DNA of 64,000 nucleotides from Acididesulfobacillus acetoxydans. Lineage in GTDB: Bacteria; Bacillota; Desulfitobacteriia; Desulfitobacteriales; Desulfitobacteriaceae. Under the pieces are notes generated by a model. That model did no database searches. It was not told the origin of the DNA and worked only from the letters and a program-made list of their open reading frames with translations. The stretch lies in NCBI RefSeq assembly GCF_902729405.1, contig NZ_LR746496.1, positions 3,658,001-3,722,000 on the forward strand, read 5' to 3'. Each line of letters starts with the position of its first letter. Within the stretch, counting starts at the first letter, position 1. The translations under genes and the position numbers were made by a program. Positions 16,617 to 25,496 of this stretch are shown here, in pieces.

Positions 16617-19600
16617 CTAGGCGCTGACCGGATCCTCCTCTCCCGCGTCCATCCGCACCGTCAAAAGTTTGGAAACTCCCGACTCCTCCATGGCAATCCC
16701 GTAAAGGACATCCGCCGCTTCCATGGTCCCTTTGCGGTGGGAAATGACTATAAACTGAGTAGAGGCGGAAAGTTTCCGGATGTAGCCGGCAAAACGCTGT
16801 ACGTTGGCGTCGTCCAAGGAAGCCTCGATCTCATCCAGCAAACAAAAAGGACTCGGTTTGACGTGAAGGAGCCCAAACAACAGGGCTATGGCCGTCAAAG
16901 CCCTCTCCCCGCCGGACAGGAGGGAAAGCCATTGCAGTTTCTTTCCTGGCGGCTGGGCGATAATCTCCACCCCGGTTTCCAGCAGATTGTCCGGCTCAAC
17001 CAGGCGCAATTCGGCTCGGCCGCCGCTGAACAGTTCCTGAAAGGCCCGGCCGAAAGCCGCGTTCACCGCTTCAAAACCTTCTTTGAAACGCAGACTCATG
17101 GTTTCATCCAGTTCCGAGATCAGTCGCCTCAGCTTCCCGCCGGCTTCCAGGAGATCCTCCTCTTGGGCCCGCAAAAACTCCCGCCTTTCCGCCAGTGCGG
17201 GATATTCCGTAACGGCCGCCTGGTTAATGGGCCCGAGCGCTTCCAACTCCGCGCGCCGGACCTTGATCCGTTCCTGGATCTCAGCGCGTGCCATTTCCGT
17301 CTCATAAGCCAAAGCTTCCGGCCAGGACAGGGCAAACTCATCCGCTAAGCGGACAGACCCTCCTTGCCACTCGGTCTGCCAACGGGTTGCCGCCAGTTCC
17401 AGGTTGTGCTGACGCTGCTCAAGGGCCATCAGATGCTTACGGCTTGCACGGGTCCGCTCTTCGGCTTTTGCCGACCGGGCGGAAAGCCGCTCCCGCTCTT
17501 CTCTCAGTTGCACCAGCCGCAGTTGTTTCTCACTTCTGCCTTCTTGCGCTTGGACCAAAGTCTGGCTCACATTTTCGCTTTCCCCGAGAACCGCCGCCAG
17601 GCTCTCCTCCATTCGGGCGAGTCTTGCTTCTTCCTCTCGCAGCGCTCGGGCCTGCTCGGACGCCCGCGCCTTTTCCTCCGCCAGTTGAACCGCTGTCTGG
17701 CGCAGTTCCTCCTCCCATTTCGCCATCTGCACTTTCGCCTCTGTCAAAGCCTCTGTCAACCGTTCCGCTTCCCCGGCAGCCGCCTGGGCCCGCGCCTCCT
17801 CCTGCCGCAGCTCCCGGCGCAGGCCGGACACTCTTTCTTCACCGGCCGACACCGCACTCAGCGCTGCTGAGAGCGCCTGCCCCGCCTCCTCCTTCTGAGC
17901 CCGGATCCCGATAAGATTCTGCCGCGCGATTTCCAGTTCCTCACTCCACCGCTTCAACTGAACCTCCAAAGTCCCGCGGTTAGCGGCCAAAACAGCCTTC
18001 TCCTCCTGCAGCGAGCGCCGTTTCTCGCTCAAATCCTTGAGTTTCAATTCCAGCCCCGTTTTTTCCTCGGCCAGTCTTTGCAGGTCCCGGCTTTTTTCCT
18101 CTTCCTCCCGGGCCAGCTGCGCCAGTTCCTCCGCCAGCAGGCCGAGTTCCCGGCTCCGTCCCAAGAAATTGCTGCCCTTACGCTGCCGGCTCCCGCCGGT
18201 AAGGGTTCCGCCGGGATGAATCTGATCCCCTTCCACAGTAACAACTCGGGCTTTATAACCCGCAGCCGCCGCCACCCGCCCCGCGGCCTCCATGTCGACC
18301 ACGATTAGGGTGCGCCCCAGAAGGTTGGTCATCGCCGGGCGATAGCGCTCCTCAAAACGGACCAAGTCCACCGCCAAGCCGATAAAGCCCGGATCGGCCG
18401 CCACTGAGGACGTCGCCAAACAACCTCCCCGCACCGTGTCCAGAGGCAGAAAAGTAGCCCACCCCGCTCGCTCCGCTTTCAGAAAAGCAATGGCCCGCTT
18501 GGCTGCTTCCAGGTCCACCGTCACGATGTCTTGCTGCGCTCCCCCCAAAGCCGTCTCAAGCGCCAGCTCGTACTTCTCCTCGACCGCAATCAGGTCGGCC
18601 ACGGTTCCGCACAATCCCCGGCAGACCGGATTTCCCCGCTTCTTAGCCGCCAACAGTTCGCGCACTCCGCGGGCATACCCTTCCAGGGAATCCGCCAATG
18701 AGACCAGGGCATGCTGTTTGGCCTTCAGCCTTTCCTTGCGGCCCCTGAGTTCCGCCAAAGCCCGCTCCGCCGACCGAAATTCTGCTTCCGCCTCTACGAA
18801 GGCTTCCCGCAGGCGGTTTTCCTCCCGGCTCAGGCGAGCCTCTTCCTCGTCAGACCCTTGCCGGCGGGATTGTACCTCCTCCAACTCCCCGCGCACAGTC
18901 TGCACTCGTTCCAGATAACCGGATTCCGCCTTGGCCAGAGAGGCCTGTTGCTGCTCCAGGGAGTCCAGGGTGTGCCTAACCCCCGTCAGCCTGTTGGAGC
19001 AAGCCGCCTGTTCGGAAAGGGCGGCGAATAACTCGTCTTTGGTCTTATCCAAGACATCCAAACCGTTTTTGGTCCTGGCTCGGTCCAGAGCCTCTTCGCG
19101 AACCGCGCCTTCCTTTGACGCCTCTTGGACCGTGCGCCGCAAGAGCGCCTGCTTTCCCACCAAAGCCTCGACCTTCAACCTGTTCTCCTGCTCCAATGTC
19201 TGGCCCTGCCGGACCTCCCCGGCCAGCCGTTGGGTCTGCTCCGCCAGATTGTCATAGCGCTCCCGCAGGACATTTAGCCGATTTTCCAGGGCAGCGCAAG
19301 CTTGCTCCGCACGAAAGACTTCGTTGTGCTGAAGTTGAACCGCTTCCTCAAGTTGTTTCTCCCCGAGCTTGAGTTCCTGGCTGCACCCCTCCGCCTGCGC
19401 CAGTTCGGCCTCGGCCTCCGCCCGGGTCAGGCGCAAACTGGCCTCCTCCTCTTGGGAAGCCGTCAGTTTCCGCCGGACCTCCGCCAAATCCCGAACGATC
19501 GCCTGAATTTCCAAGGTATGTAACTCTGTTTGCAGGGCCAGGCCCCGGCGGGCGACCTCCGCCTGATGGGAAAGCGGTTCCAGCCGTTCTTCAATCTCCC

Positions 19601-20213
19601 GCAAAATGTCGGAGAGCCGTTCGAGATTACGCTCCGTATCATCCAGCCGTTTGAGAGCTTCCCTCTTTCTCACCCGGTACTTGGCAACTCCGGCCGCCTC
19701 TTCCAGAATTAGCCGTCTCTCCTCCGGTTTGGCATTGAGGATCTCCTCGACCCGCCCTTGCCCGATAATGGAGAATCCTTCCTTTCCGGCCCCGGTATCG
19801 AGGAAAAGCTCCTGCAAATCCCGCAAACGACAGGGAGAATGATTAATGAAAAACTGCCCTTCCCCATCCCGGAAAACCCTGCGGGTCACGCAAACCTCCT
19901 GGAACTCCAGGGGAAAAATACCGCTTGAATTATCAAAAGTCAGGGATACCTCCGCCATCCCCACGGAACGCCGCCCTGAACTTCCGGCAAAAATAATGTC
20001 TTCCATGCGGCTGCCCCTCAGGCTTTTGGCGCTCTGCTCCCCCAGGACCCAACGGACCGCGTCAGCCACATTGCTTTTTCCGCTGCCGTTCGGACCGACG
20101 ATCACGGAAAGACCGTGTTGCAGATCAAACCTCACCCGGTCGGCAAAAGACTTAAACCCCTGAATCGTGATTGACTTGAGAAAAACGGGAAGATTCACGG
20201 CTTCAGTCATCAC
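16617..20213 (-). CDS. smc: Chromosome segregation protein SMC
   Basis: SMC dimers with ScpA and ScpB compact and segregate the chromosome. The 1198-residue protein has the N-terminal ATPase half with GPNGSGKS at residues 40-47. A first long coiled coil (about 170-500) is followed by the hinge (about 510-650, with the glycine-rich EGDQIHPGGTLTGGS block) and a second coiled coil to about 1000. The C-terminal half carries the signature LLSGGERALTAIALLFGLL and the Walker B CLLDEIEASLDD. The start at 20213 overlaps the rnc stop by 11 bp. The rnc-smc-ftsY order is the standard Firmicute arrangement. Confidence 0.98.
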   Translation of the reverse strand: MMTEAVNLPVFLKSITIQGFKSFADRVRFDLQHGLSVIVGPNGSGKSNVADAVRWVLGEQSAKSLRGSRMEDIIFAGSSGRRSVGMAEVSLTFDNSSGIFPLEFQEVCVTRRVFRDGEGQFFINHSPCRLRDLQELFLDTGAGKEGFSIIGQGRVEEILNAKPEERRLILEEAAGVAKYRVRKREALKRLDDTERNLERLSDILREIEERLEPLSHQAEVARRGLALQTELHTLEIQAIVRDLAEVRRKLTASQEEEASLRLTRAEAEAELAQAEGCSQELKLGEKQLEEAVQLQHNEVFRAEQACAALENRLNVLRERYDNLAEQTQRLAGEVRQGQTLEQENRLKVEALVGKQALLRRTVQEASKEGAVREEALDRARTKNGLDVLDKTKDELFAALSEQAACSNRLTGVRHTLDSLEQQQASLAKAESGYLERVQTVRGELEEVQSRRQGSDEEEARLSREENRLREAFVEAEAEFRSAERALAELRGRKERLKAKQHALVSLADSLEGYARGVRELLAAKKRGNPVCRGLCGTVADLIAVEEKYELALETALGGAQQDIVTVDLEAAKRAIAFLKAERAGWATFLPLDTVRGGCLATSSVAADPGFIGLAVDLVRFEERYRPAMTNLLGRTLIVVDMEAAGRVAAAAGYKARVVTVEGDQIHPGGTLTGGSRQRKGSNFLGRSRELGLLAEELAQLAREEEEKSRDLQRLAEEKTGLELKLKDLSEKRRSLQEEKAVLAANRGTLEVQLKRWSEELEIARQNLIGIRAQKEEAGQALSAALSAVSAGEERVSGLRRELRQEEARAQAAAGEAERLTEALTEAKVQMAKWEEELRQTAVQLAEEKARASEQARALREEEARLARMEESLAAVLGESENVSQTLVQAQEGRSEKQLRLVQLREERERLSARSAKAEERTRASRKHLMALEQRQHNLELAATRWQTEWQGGSVRLADEFALSWPEALAYETEMARAEIQERIKVRRAELEALGPINQAAVTEYPALAERREFLRAQEEDLLEAGGKLRRLISELDETMSLRFKEGFEAVNAAFGRAFQELFSGGRAELRLVEPDNLLETGVEIIAQPPGKKLQWLSLLSGGERALTAIALLFGLLHVKPSPFCLLDEIEASLDDANVQRFAGYIRKLSASTQFIVISHRKGTMEAADVLYGIAMEESGVSKLLTVRMDAGEEDPVSA

Positions 20214-20973
20214 CCTCCTCCCCCCAATGCTCCAGTACCTGTTGGGCCGCGTTTTGCTCCGCCTCTTTTTTCGTCCGGCCCCTGCCCCGGCCCATAATTT
20301 TTCCCTGCAGAAAAACCCCGGCCGTGAAACGCTTATTGTGATCCGGCCCCTCTTCAGCCAAAATGCGATAGCTCACTTCATTCTCTTCCCGCTGGGCCTT
20401 TTCCTGTAACGCCGTCTTATAATCACCGTAATCCCCGGAAGCGACGTCTTCGATGGCCGGCTTCAACATCTGCAGAATAACGCGCCTGACTTCCTCAAAA
20501 CCGTACTGCAAATAGACAGCCCCGATCACCGCCTCCCAGGCGTCGGCTAAAATAGAAGGGCGGTCCCGTCCTCCGGAAACCTCCTCACCGTGGCCCAAAA
20601 GCAATTCGTGCCCCAGTTCAATCTCCCTCGCCTTGCGGGCCAAAGTGCCTTCGTTCACTACCGCCGCCCTCATTTTGGTAAGTTCGCCTTCCGGACGTTC
20701 CGGATAAGTCAAGTACAGATACTCCGCGATGACAAAGTCAAGAACGGCATCTCCCAAAAACTCCAACCGCTGATTGTTTTCCGCCCCCGCCCGCGGATTT
20801 TCAAACAGGTAAGAGGGATGAGTCAGGGCCATCGTCAAAAGGCGGCTGGGCGGCGTACCCAACTCCAGCCTCTGGGTCAGACCCGAACCGGTTTCTTTCC
20901 TTTTATGCCCCGCGGGGCTTCTCTTCAGCTTCGCGTTCTTATTTCGTTTTGTGTTAATCCTCATCACCCTCAC
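20203..20973 (-). CDS. rnc: Ribonuclease III
   Basis: RNase III cleaves double-stranded RNA, including rRNA precursors and SRP RNA. The signature NNQRLEFLGDAVLDFVIAEYL sits at about residues 66-86, and the second acidic site is in DAWEAVIGAVYLQYG. The double-stranded RNA binding domain follows, with DYKTALQEKAQ at its start and the GRGRGRTKKEAEQNAAQ loop-helix near the end. The N-terminal 30 residues are basic and extra. The gene overlaps fabF by 4 bp and smc by 11 bp, a tight operon linking lipid synthesis and RNA processing genes as in Bacillus. Confidence 0.97.
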   Translation of the reverse strand: MRVMRINTKRNKNAKLKRSPAGHKRKETGSGLTQRLELGTPPSRLLTMALTHPSYLFENPRAGAENNQRLEFLGDAVLDFVIAEYLYLTYPERPEGELTKMRAAVVNEGTLARKAREIELGHELLLGHGEEVSGGRDRPSILADAWEAVIGAVYLQYGFEEVRRVILQMLKPAIEDVASGDYGDYKTALQEKAQREENEVSYRILAEEGPDHNKRFTAGVFLQGKIMGRGRGRTKKEAEQNAAQQVLEHWGEEGDD

Positions 20974-22214
20974 CTTTGGGCAAACTTTTTCAGTACTATG
21001 GTCGCATTGTGCCCGCCAAAACCGAAGGTATTAGACATGGCCACCGCCACTTTCTTCACGCGGGCGACATTCGGAACATAGTCAAGATCGCACTCCGGAT
21101 CGGGTTCTCCGTAATTAATGGTGGGCGGAATAATGCCCCGCTCAATAACCAAAGCGGAAGCGATGGCTTCGACCGCCCCCGTAGCTCCCATCAGATGCCC
21201 TGTCATGGATTTAGTTGAACTGACCGGAACGGAGTAAGCGGACGCGCCGAAGACCGACTTGATCGCTTGGGTCTCGGTTAAATCGTTGGCATCAGTCCCC
21301 GTACCGTGAGCGTTGATATAATCGACCTCCCGCGCAGTGAGTTCCGCGTCTTGCAGAGCCAGGGCCATGGCTTTAGCCGCGCCCGTGCCCCCCGGTGCCG
21401 GTGCGGTAATATGATAGGCGTCCGAAGAACTTCCGTACCCGCAGAGTTCGGCATAAACCCGGGCCCGGCGCGCTTCGGCATGCTCCGCGGCCTCCAAAAC
21501 CAGGATTCCGGCCCCCTCACCGATGACAAAGCCGCTCCTGCGCTTATCAAACGGGCGGCAGACTTCGGCCGGGTTTCCTTTTTCCGTGGACATCGCTTTC
21601 ATGGAACAGAACCCGGCAAAAGCCAGTTCCGTGATCGGAGCCTCGGTTCCCCCGCAGAGCACGACGTCCGCTTCTCCCCGCTGAATGATGCGCAAGGCCT
21701 CCCCTATGGCATTCGTGGCCGAAGCGCAGGCTGTGACGACAGTCAGACTCGGCCCGCGCAGGCCAAACGCCAGAGACAAATGCCCGGCCGCCATATTGCT
21801 GATCAACATCGGCACAAAAAAAGGGCTGACGCGGCCGGGACCTTTCTTCATCAATACTTCTTTCTGCTCCTCGAACGTAATCACACCGCCGATGCCGCAG
21901 CCCAGCACGACGCCCGCCCGCTCTTTGTCCAGCCCCTCCGGCGGGAGGTCCGCGTCCTTGAGAGCCATCTTGGCGGCCGCTACGGCAAACTGGGCAAAGC
22001 GATCCATATGCCGGCTCTCCTTCCGGTCCAGCCAATTTTCCGGTTGGAAATCCTTCACTTCCCCGGCCACCTGGGTGGGCAAAGCACTGACATCAAAACG
22101 CGTTACCGGGCCGATGCCTGATTTACCCTCAACCAGGCCGGTCCAAAATTCCTCAAGACTGCTTCCTACGGGTGAAATAACCCCCATCCCGGTAATCACA
22201 GCACGTCTTTTCAT
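20970..22214 (-). CDS. fabF: 3-oxoacyl-ACP synthase II
   Basis: FabF condenses acyl-ACP with malonyl-ACP during chain elongation. The Cys-His-His triad is visible as VVTACASATNAIG (about residue 165), NAHGTGTDANDLTE (about 304) and KSMTGHLMGATG (about 340). A C-terminal glycine-rich SNTFGFGGHNATIVLK completes the thiolase fold. The 414-residue length is normal. It follows the FabK paralogue by 14 bp. Confidence 0.97.
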   Translation of the reverse strand: MKRRAVITGMGVISPVGSSLEEFWTGLVEGKSGIGPVTRFDVSALPTQVAGEVKDFQPENWLDRKESRHMDRFAQFAVAAAKMALKDADLPPEGLDKERAGVVLGCGIGGVITFEEQKEVLMKKGPGRVSPFFVPMLISNMAAGHLSLAFGLRGPSLTVVTACASATNAIGEALRIIQRGEADVVLCGGTEAPITELAFAGFCSMKAMSTEKGNPAEVCRPFDKRRSGFVIGEGAGILVLEAAEHAEARRARVYAELCGYGSSSDAYHITAPAPGGTGAAKAMALALQDAELTAREVDYINAHGTGTDANDLTETQAIKSVFGASAYSVPVSSTKSMTGHLMGATGAVEAIASALVIERGIIPPTINYGEPDPECDLDYVPNVARVKKVAVAMSNTFGFGGHNATIVLKKFAQR

Positions 22215-22228
22215 GGAACCATCTCCTT

Positions 22229-23173
22229 TTACGCCTGGAGTATTTCTTGCTTGATATTATCGAAAATCTGCCGCACGGATAAGACTTCCTTCGCTTTATA
22301 AAACTTTGACCCGGAAAAAACGAGTCCCTCTTGCATATCCCCCCGCTGGGCCTGCATGAGACGCGTAATAATGCAGAAATTTCCCTCGCATTTCTTTAAA
22401 CAGCCCATGCAGTGCAGAGGCCTGACATCATCCCCACGCGCCAGGGAGTCTGTGAAAGGATTGCGGATACCCCTGCCCGGCAAACCCACGGGACTGTGGA
22501 TGATCACCATGTCCTCCTGCCCCGCTCCCAACAGGTATGCCTTATACTCTGGGGCCGCACTGCTTTCTTCACTCAAGGCAAAGCGAGTTCCCATCTGAAC
22601 CCCGTCCGCCCCCAGCCGCAGCACCTCCACAACATCCCTGCCATCCATAACCCCTCCGGCCCCTATGACCGGAATGCGGACAGTCTCCTTCACCTCAGGC
22701 AGAATCTCACGCATGGAGCGTTCGGTGCCCAAGTGTCCGCCGGCCTCATTCCCCTCGACAATGACCGCGGCCGCGCCCAGTTTTTCAGCCAGCCTGGCCA
22801 GCTTGGCACTGGAAACGATGGGAACCACCGCCGTTTTCGTTTCCTCGCCCCAAGCAAACATATCCCGCGAAAAACCCGCTCCGGATACCAGGAGGTCAAT
22901 CTTTTCCTCCAGAGCGGCTTGGGCCAGCTGAGCAAATTCCCGTACGGCAAACATAATGTTGACTCCGATAATTCCGCTTGTGCGCCGTCTGGCTTCCCTG
23001 ATCTCTGAACGCAATTCGGGCACAGACATCCCGCTGCCCGCGATGAGCCCGATTCCTCCCTCTTCCGCCACCGCGGCCGCCAAAGGTGCCAAGGAAATCC
23101 GCACTGCCATTCCGCCTTGGATAACGGGAACCTTCGCCACCAAATTCTTTAAACGGAGCTCGGGTATTTGCAC
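22229..23173 (-). CDS. FabK/nitronate monooxygenase-family flavoprotein with a C-terminal cysteine cluster
   Basis: This 314-residue TIM-barrel flavoprotein resembles FabK and 2-nitropropane dioxygenase. It has IQGGMAVRISLAPLAAAVAE at the start, the EAGGHLG block (about 143-149), GAGGVMDGRDV and GADGVQMGTRFALSEES. Unlike the canonical FabK encoded 2.3 kb upstream, it has a cysteine quartet, C255, C258, C262 and C267 (HCMGCLKKCEGNFC), before a conserved GLVFSGSKF tail. This is typical of a clostridial subfamily annotated as nitronate monooxygenase; the cluster could bind iron-sulphur or zinc. Its place between acpP and fabF suggests a role in fatty acid synthesis, perhaps a second enoyl-ACP reductase, but activity is unproven. 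Confidence 0.8.
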   Translation of the reverse strand: MQIPELRLKNLVAKVPVIQGGMAVRISLAPLAAAVAEEGGIGLIAGSGMSVPELRSEIREARRRTSGIIGVNIMFAVREFAQLAQAALEEKIDLLVSGAGFSRDMFAWGEETKTAVVPIVSSAKLARLAEKLGAAAVIVEGNEAGGHLGTERSMREILPEVKETVRIPVIGAGGVMDGRDVVEVLRLGADGVQMGTRFALSEESSAAPEYKAYLLGAGQEDMVIIHSPVGLPGRGIRNPFTDSLARGDDVRPLHCMGCLKKCEGNFCIITRLMQAQRGDMQEGLVFSGSKFYKAKEVLSVRQIFDNIKQEILQA

Positions 23174-23247
23174 AATATATCCTCCCTAAAAAATTTTCGC
23201 TCCGATACACCCAGTCCTTTTCAGCCCCGTTCTCCATTCCGGTTGGA

Positions 23248-23272
23248 GTAAACTCGTTCAACTAAGTTGAAC
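23248..23272. repeat. Short dispersed repeat with palindrome, copy 1
   Basis: A 25-bp sequence here differs at only two bases from the one at 62365-62389. Its core GTTCAACTAAGTTGAAC is a perfect 8-bp inverted repeat around a central A. The first 12 bp also occur, with one difference, at 13560-13571. Confidence 0.65.
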
Positions 23273-23378
23273 ATAAGCAGTTTTTAGTGCATTAAGCCGA
23301 GAACTGCCGAAACTCGTGGGTCCGCATCGCCAATGTTAATGCCAGGTTTTTGTGTGAGAGTAAGGAAGAGAATCTCCT

Positions 23379-23410
23379 AAAAGAAAGTCCCGCAGTTGCT
23401 ACGGGACCCC
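23379..23410 (-). terminator. Terminator after acpP
   Basis: On the minus strand GTCCCG, a 9-nt loop and CGGGAC are followed by TTTCTTTT. It starts about 7 bp after the acpP stop and precedes the FabK paralogue, so it should partially end transcription inside the fab operon. Confidence 0.75.
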
Positions 23411-23416
23411 CACTGT

Positions 23417-23644
23417 CTACTGGTTTTCTTTAATGTACTTGACCGCGTCGCCCACGGTTCGGATTTTCTCCGCCTCTTCATCCGGAATATCAAGGTCAAA
23501 TTCCTCTTCCAAGGCCATTATCAATTCCACAATATCCAACGAATCGGCATTCAACTCTTCAAAGGAGGTTTCCAGTGTGACATCGTCTTCATCGACTCCC
23601 AGTTGGTCGACCACAATGGACTTAACCTTCTCAAATACTCCCAT
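23417..23644 (-). CDS. acpP: Acyl carrier protein
   Basis: The 75-residue acidic protein carries growing acyl chains on a 4'-phosphopantetheine arm. The attachment serine lies in the classic [18 protein letters not shown] motif (Ser at about residue 36). A GAGGTG site precedes the start. The gene follows fabG by 39 bp and ends at a strong hairpin, which fits the need for more ACP than for the enzymes downstream. Confidence 0.97.
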   Translation of the reverse strand: MGVFEKVKSIVVDQLGVDEDDVTLETSFEELNADSLDIVELIMALEEEFDLDIPDEEAEKIRTVGDAVKYIKENQ

Positions 23645-23683
23645 GATGCATATTCACCTCCTCTCCCGGTCTCTGCTGCGGCT

Positions 23684-24427
23684 CTACATCTCCATGCCAC
23701 CGTCCACGCACAAGGTCTGCCCGGTGATATAAGCCGCATCCGGTGAGGCCAAAAAAGCGACCGCTTTGGCCACGTCCCGGGGTTCACCCACCCGGCCCAA
23801 GGGAATGGTCTGCGCAATCCCGTTTTTTACCTCATCTGGTAATATATCCGTCATGTCGGTCAGAATATACCCCGGCGCAACCGCGTTCACGCGAATTCCC
23901 CGGGGCGCCAGTTCCTTCGCTACCGACTTGGTCAAGCCGATGACACCGGCTTTGGCGGCCGCATAGTTAGCTTGTCCGGCATTGCCCGAGATACCGACCA
24001 CCGAGGCAATGTTCACAATCACCCCGGCGCGCCGTTTCAGCATCCCTTTGGCCACGGCCTTAGTGCAGAGGAACACACCTTTAAGGTTGGTAGCCAGGAC
24101 GGCATCCCAGTCCCCTTCCTTCATGCGCAGGATCAGGTTATCGCGGGCAATCCCGGCATTGTTGACCAGAATGTCCACCTTCCCGCAGGCATCCTGGGCT
24201 GTTTTCACCAGGCGGTCCACATCCCCTGCCAGGCTCACGTCTGCCTGCACGGCCATCCCCCTGCCCCCCGCGGCCTCGATCTCGTGCACAACCTGCAAAG
24301 CCTTGGCCTCGGAGCCGGCATAATTGACCACGACTTGGGCCCCGCCCGCAGCCAGTTCCAAAGCGATAGCCCGTCCCAACCCCCTGGCCGCCCCGGTGAC
24401 GATTGCCACGCTTTCATTCAGCAACAT
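23684..24427 (-). CDS. fabG: 3-oxoacyl-ACP reductase
   Basis: FabG is the NADPH-dependent ketoreductase of type II fatty acid synthesis. The 247-residue short-chain dehydrogenase shows the nucleotide site [16 protein letters not shown] (about residues 11-26) and [10 protein letters not shown]. The catalytic serine lies in [12 protein letters not shown] and the [14 protein letters not shown] motif supplies Tyr and Lys. The C-terminus [15 protein letters not shown] is typical of FabG. It follows fabD by one base. Confidence 0.96.
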   Translation of the reverse strand: MLLNESVAIVTGAARGLGRAIALELAAGGAQVVVNYAGSEAKALQVVHEIEAAGGRGMAVQADVSLAGDVDRLVKTAQDACGKVDILVNNAGIARDNLILRMKEGDWDAVLATNLKGVFLCTKAVAKGMLKRRAGVIVNIASVVGISGNAGQANYAAAKAGVIGLTKSVAKELAPRGIRVNAVAPGYILTDMTDILPDEVKNGIAQTIPLGRVGEPRDVAKAVAFLASPDAAYITGQTLCVDGGMEM

Positions 24428-24428
24428 T

Positions 24429-25367
24429 TTATCGACTCTCCTTTAAATATGCAAGTGACTTTTCCAGCGAAACCCCATCCTCGACCCAGAGAAGATTGAG
24501 ATCGGGGGCAATCTTTTTCGCCAGCCCGGTCAAGACCTTGCCGGGCCCGCACTCCACAAAAGTGTCGACTCCCAAATCAACCATCCGGCGCACCGACTGC
24601 TCCCACAACACGGCCGAACTCAATTGTCGGACCAAAGTCTCCCTCAGACGGGGAATCTCCAGGGTTTCACGGGCATCCACATTGGCCACGACCGGACAGG
24701 ATGGCCTCTGCCAAGAAACCTCGCCCAGAACCCGGCTCAAATCCCCGGCCGCGGGCCGCATCAGGACGGAGTGGAAAGGCCCGCTGACAGGCAGAGGGAT
24801 CACCCGTTTAGCGCCCAGCTGCTTGGCCTCGATCAGGGCCTGAGCCACCGCCTCAAGCCTGCCCGAAATTACAATTTGACCGGGACAGTTATAATTGGCC
24901 GGGGCCACCTCACCGAACTCCTCGGCTCGGCGGCAAGCTTCCTCGACCCCCTCGGCGGACAGCCCGAGCACGGCCGCCATGCCGCCCGCCCCGTCCGGGA
25001 CAGCCCTTTCCATCAGCTCCCCCCGCTTGCGCACCACGCGCAGGGCTTCGGCCAGCCCGATGCTGCCCGCGGCAACATAGGCCGAGTACTCCCCCAGACT
25101 GTGCCCCGCCAGGTAGTCCGCCTTAAGTCCTGCATCCCGCAACGCCCGCCAAGCCGCGATGCTTACCAGGAGAAGCGCGGGCTGAGTGTTGGCGGTCCGG
25201 CGCAACTCGTCTTCCGGCCCCTCCTCAATCAAGCGCACGAACCGCTCGCCCAAAATCTCCCGCCCGGTTTTCCGGACCTCCTGCCCGGCGGGCGTAGAAA
25301 AGAGTTCCCGACCCATGCCCACGTACTGAGAACCCTGCCCGGGAAACACACAAGCCAACTTACCCAT
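24429..25367 (-). CDS. fabD: Malonyl-CoA:ACP transacylase
   Basis: FabD moves malonate from CoA to ACP. The start [19 protein letters not shown] and the nucleophile elbow GHSLGEYSA (about residues 90-98) are diagnostic. The catalytic histidine follows in [12 protein letters not shown] (about 203) and the late Gln-containing GPGKVLTGL block is present. The 312-residue length is normal. Direct neighbours are fabK upstream (129 bp) and fabG downstream (1 bp). Confidence 0.97.
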   Translation of the reverse strand: MGKLACVFPGQGSQYVGMGRELFSTPAGQEVRKTGREILGERFVRLIEEGPEDELRRTANTQPALLLVSIAAWRALRDAGLKADYLAGHSLGEYSAYVAAGSIGLAEALRVVRKRGELMERAVPDGAGGMAAVLGLSAEGVEEACRRAEEFGEVAPANYNCPGQIVISGRLEAVAQALIEAKQLGAKRVIPLPVSGPFHSVLMRPAAGDLSRVLGEVSWQRPSCPVVANVDARETLEIPRLRETLVRQLSSAVLWEQSVRRMVDLGVDTFVECGPGKVLTGLAKKIAPDLNLLWVEDGVSLEKSLAYLKESR

Positions 25368-25496
25368 CAGACTTCTCCTCCTTACCCAACTTCTCCTCCT
25401 TACCCTAAAGCCACTTCTCTGCCCGCAGCGCCGCTTCCCTGCCTAAAATTCCCGGACACCCGGGCTGCCGGCGTCACAACTTCCCATCCCTTTATG

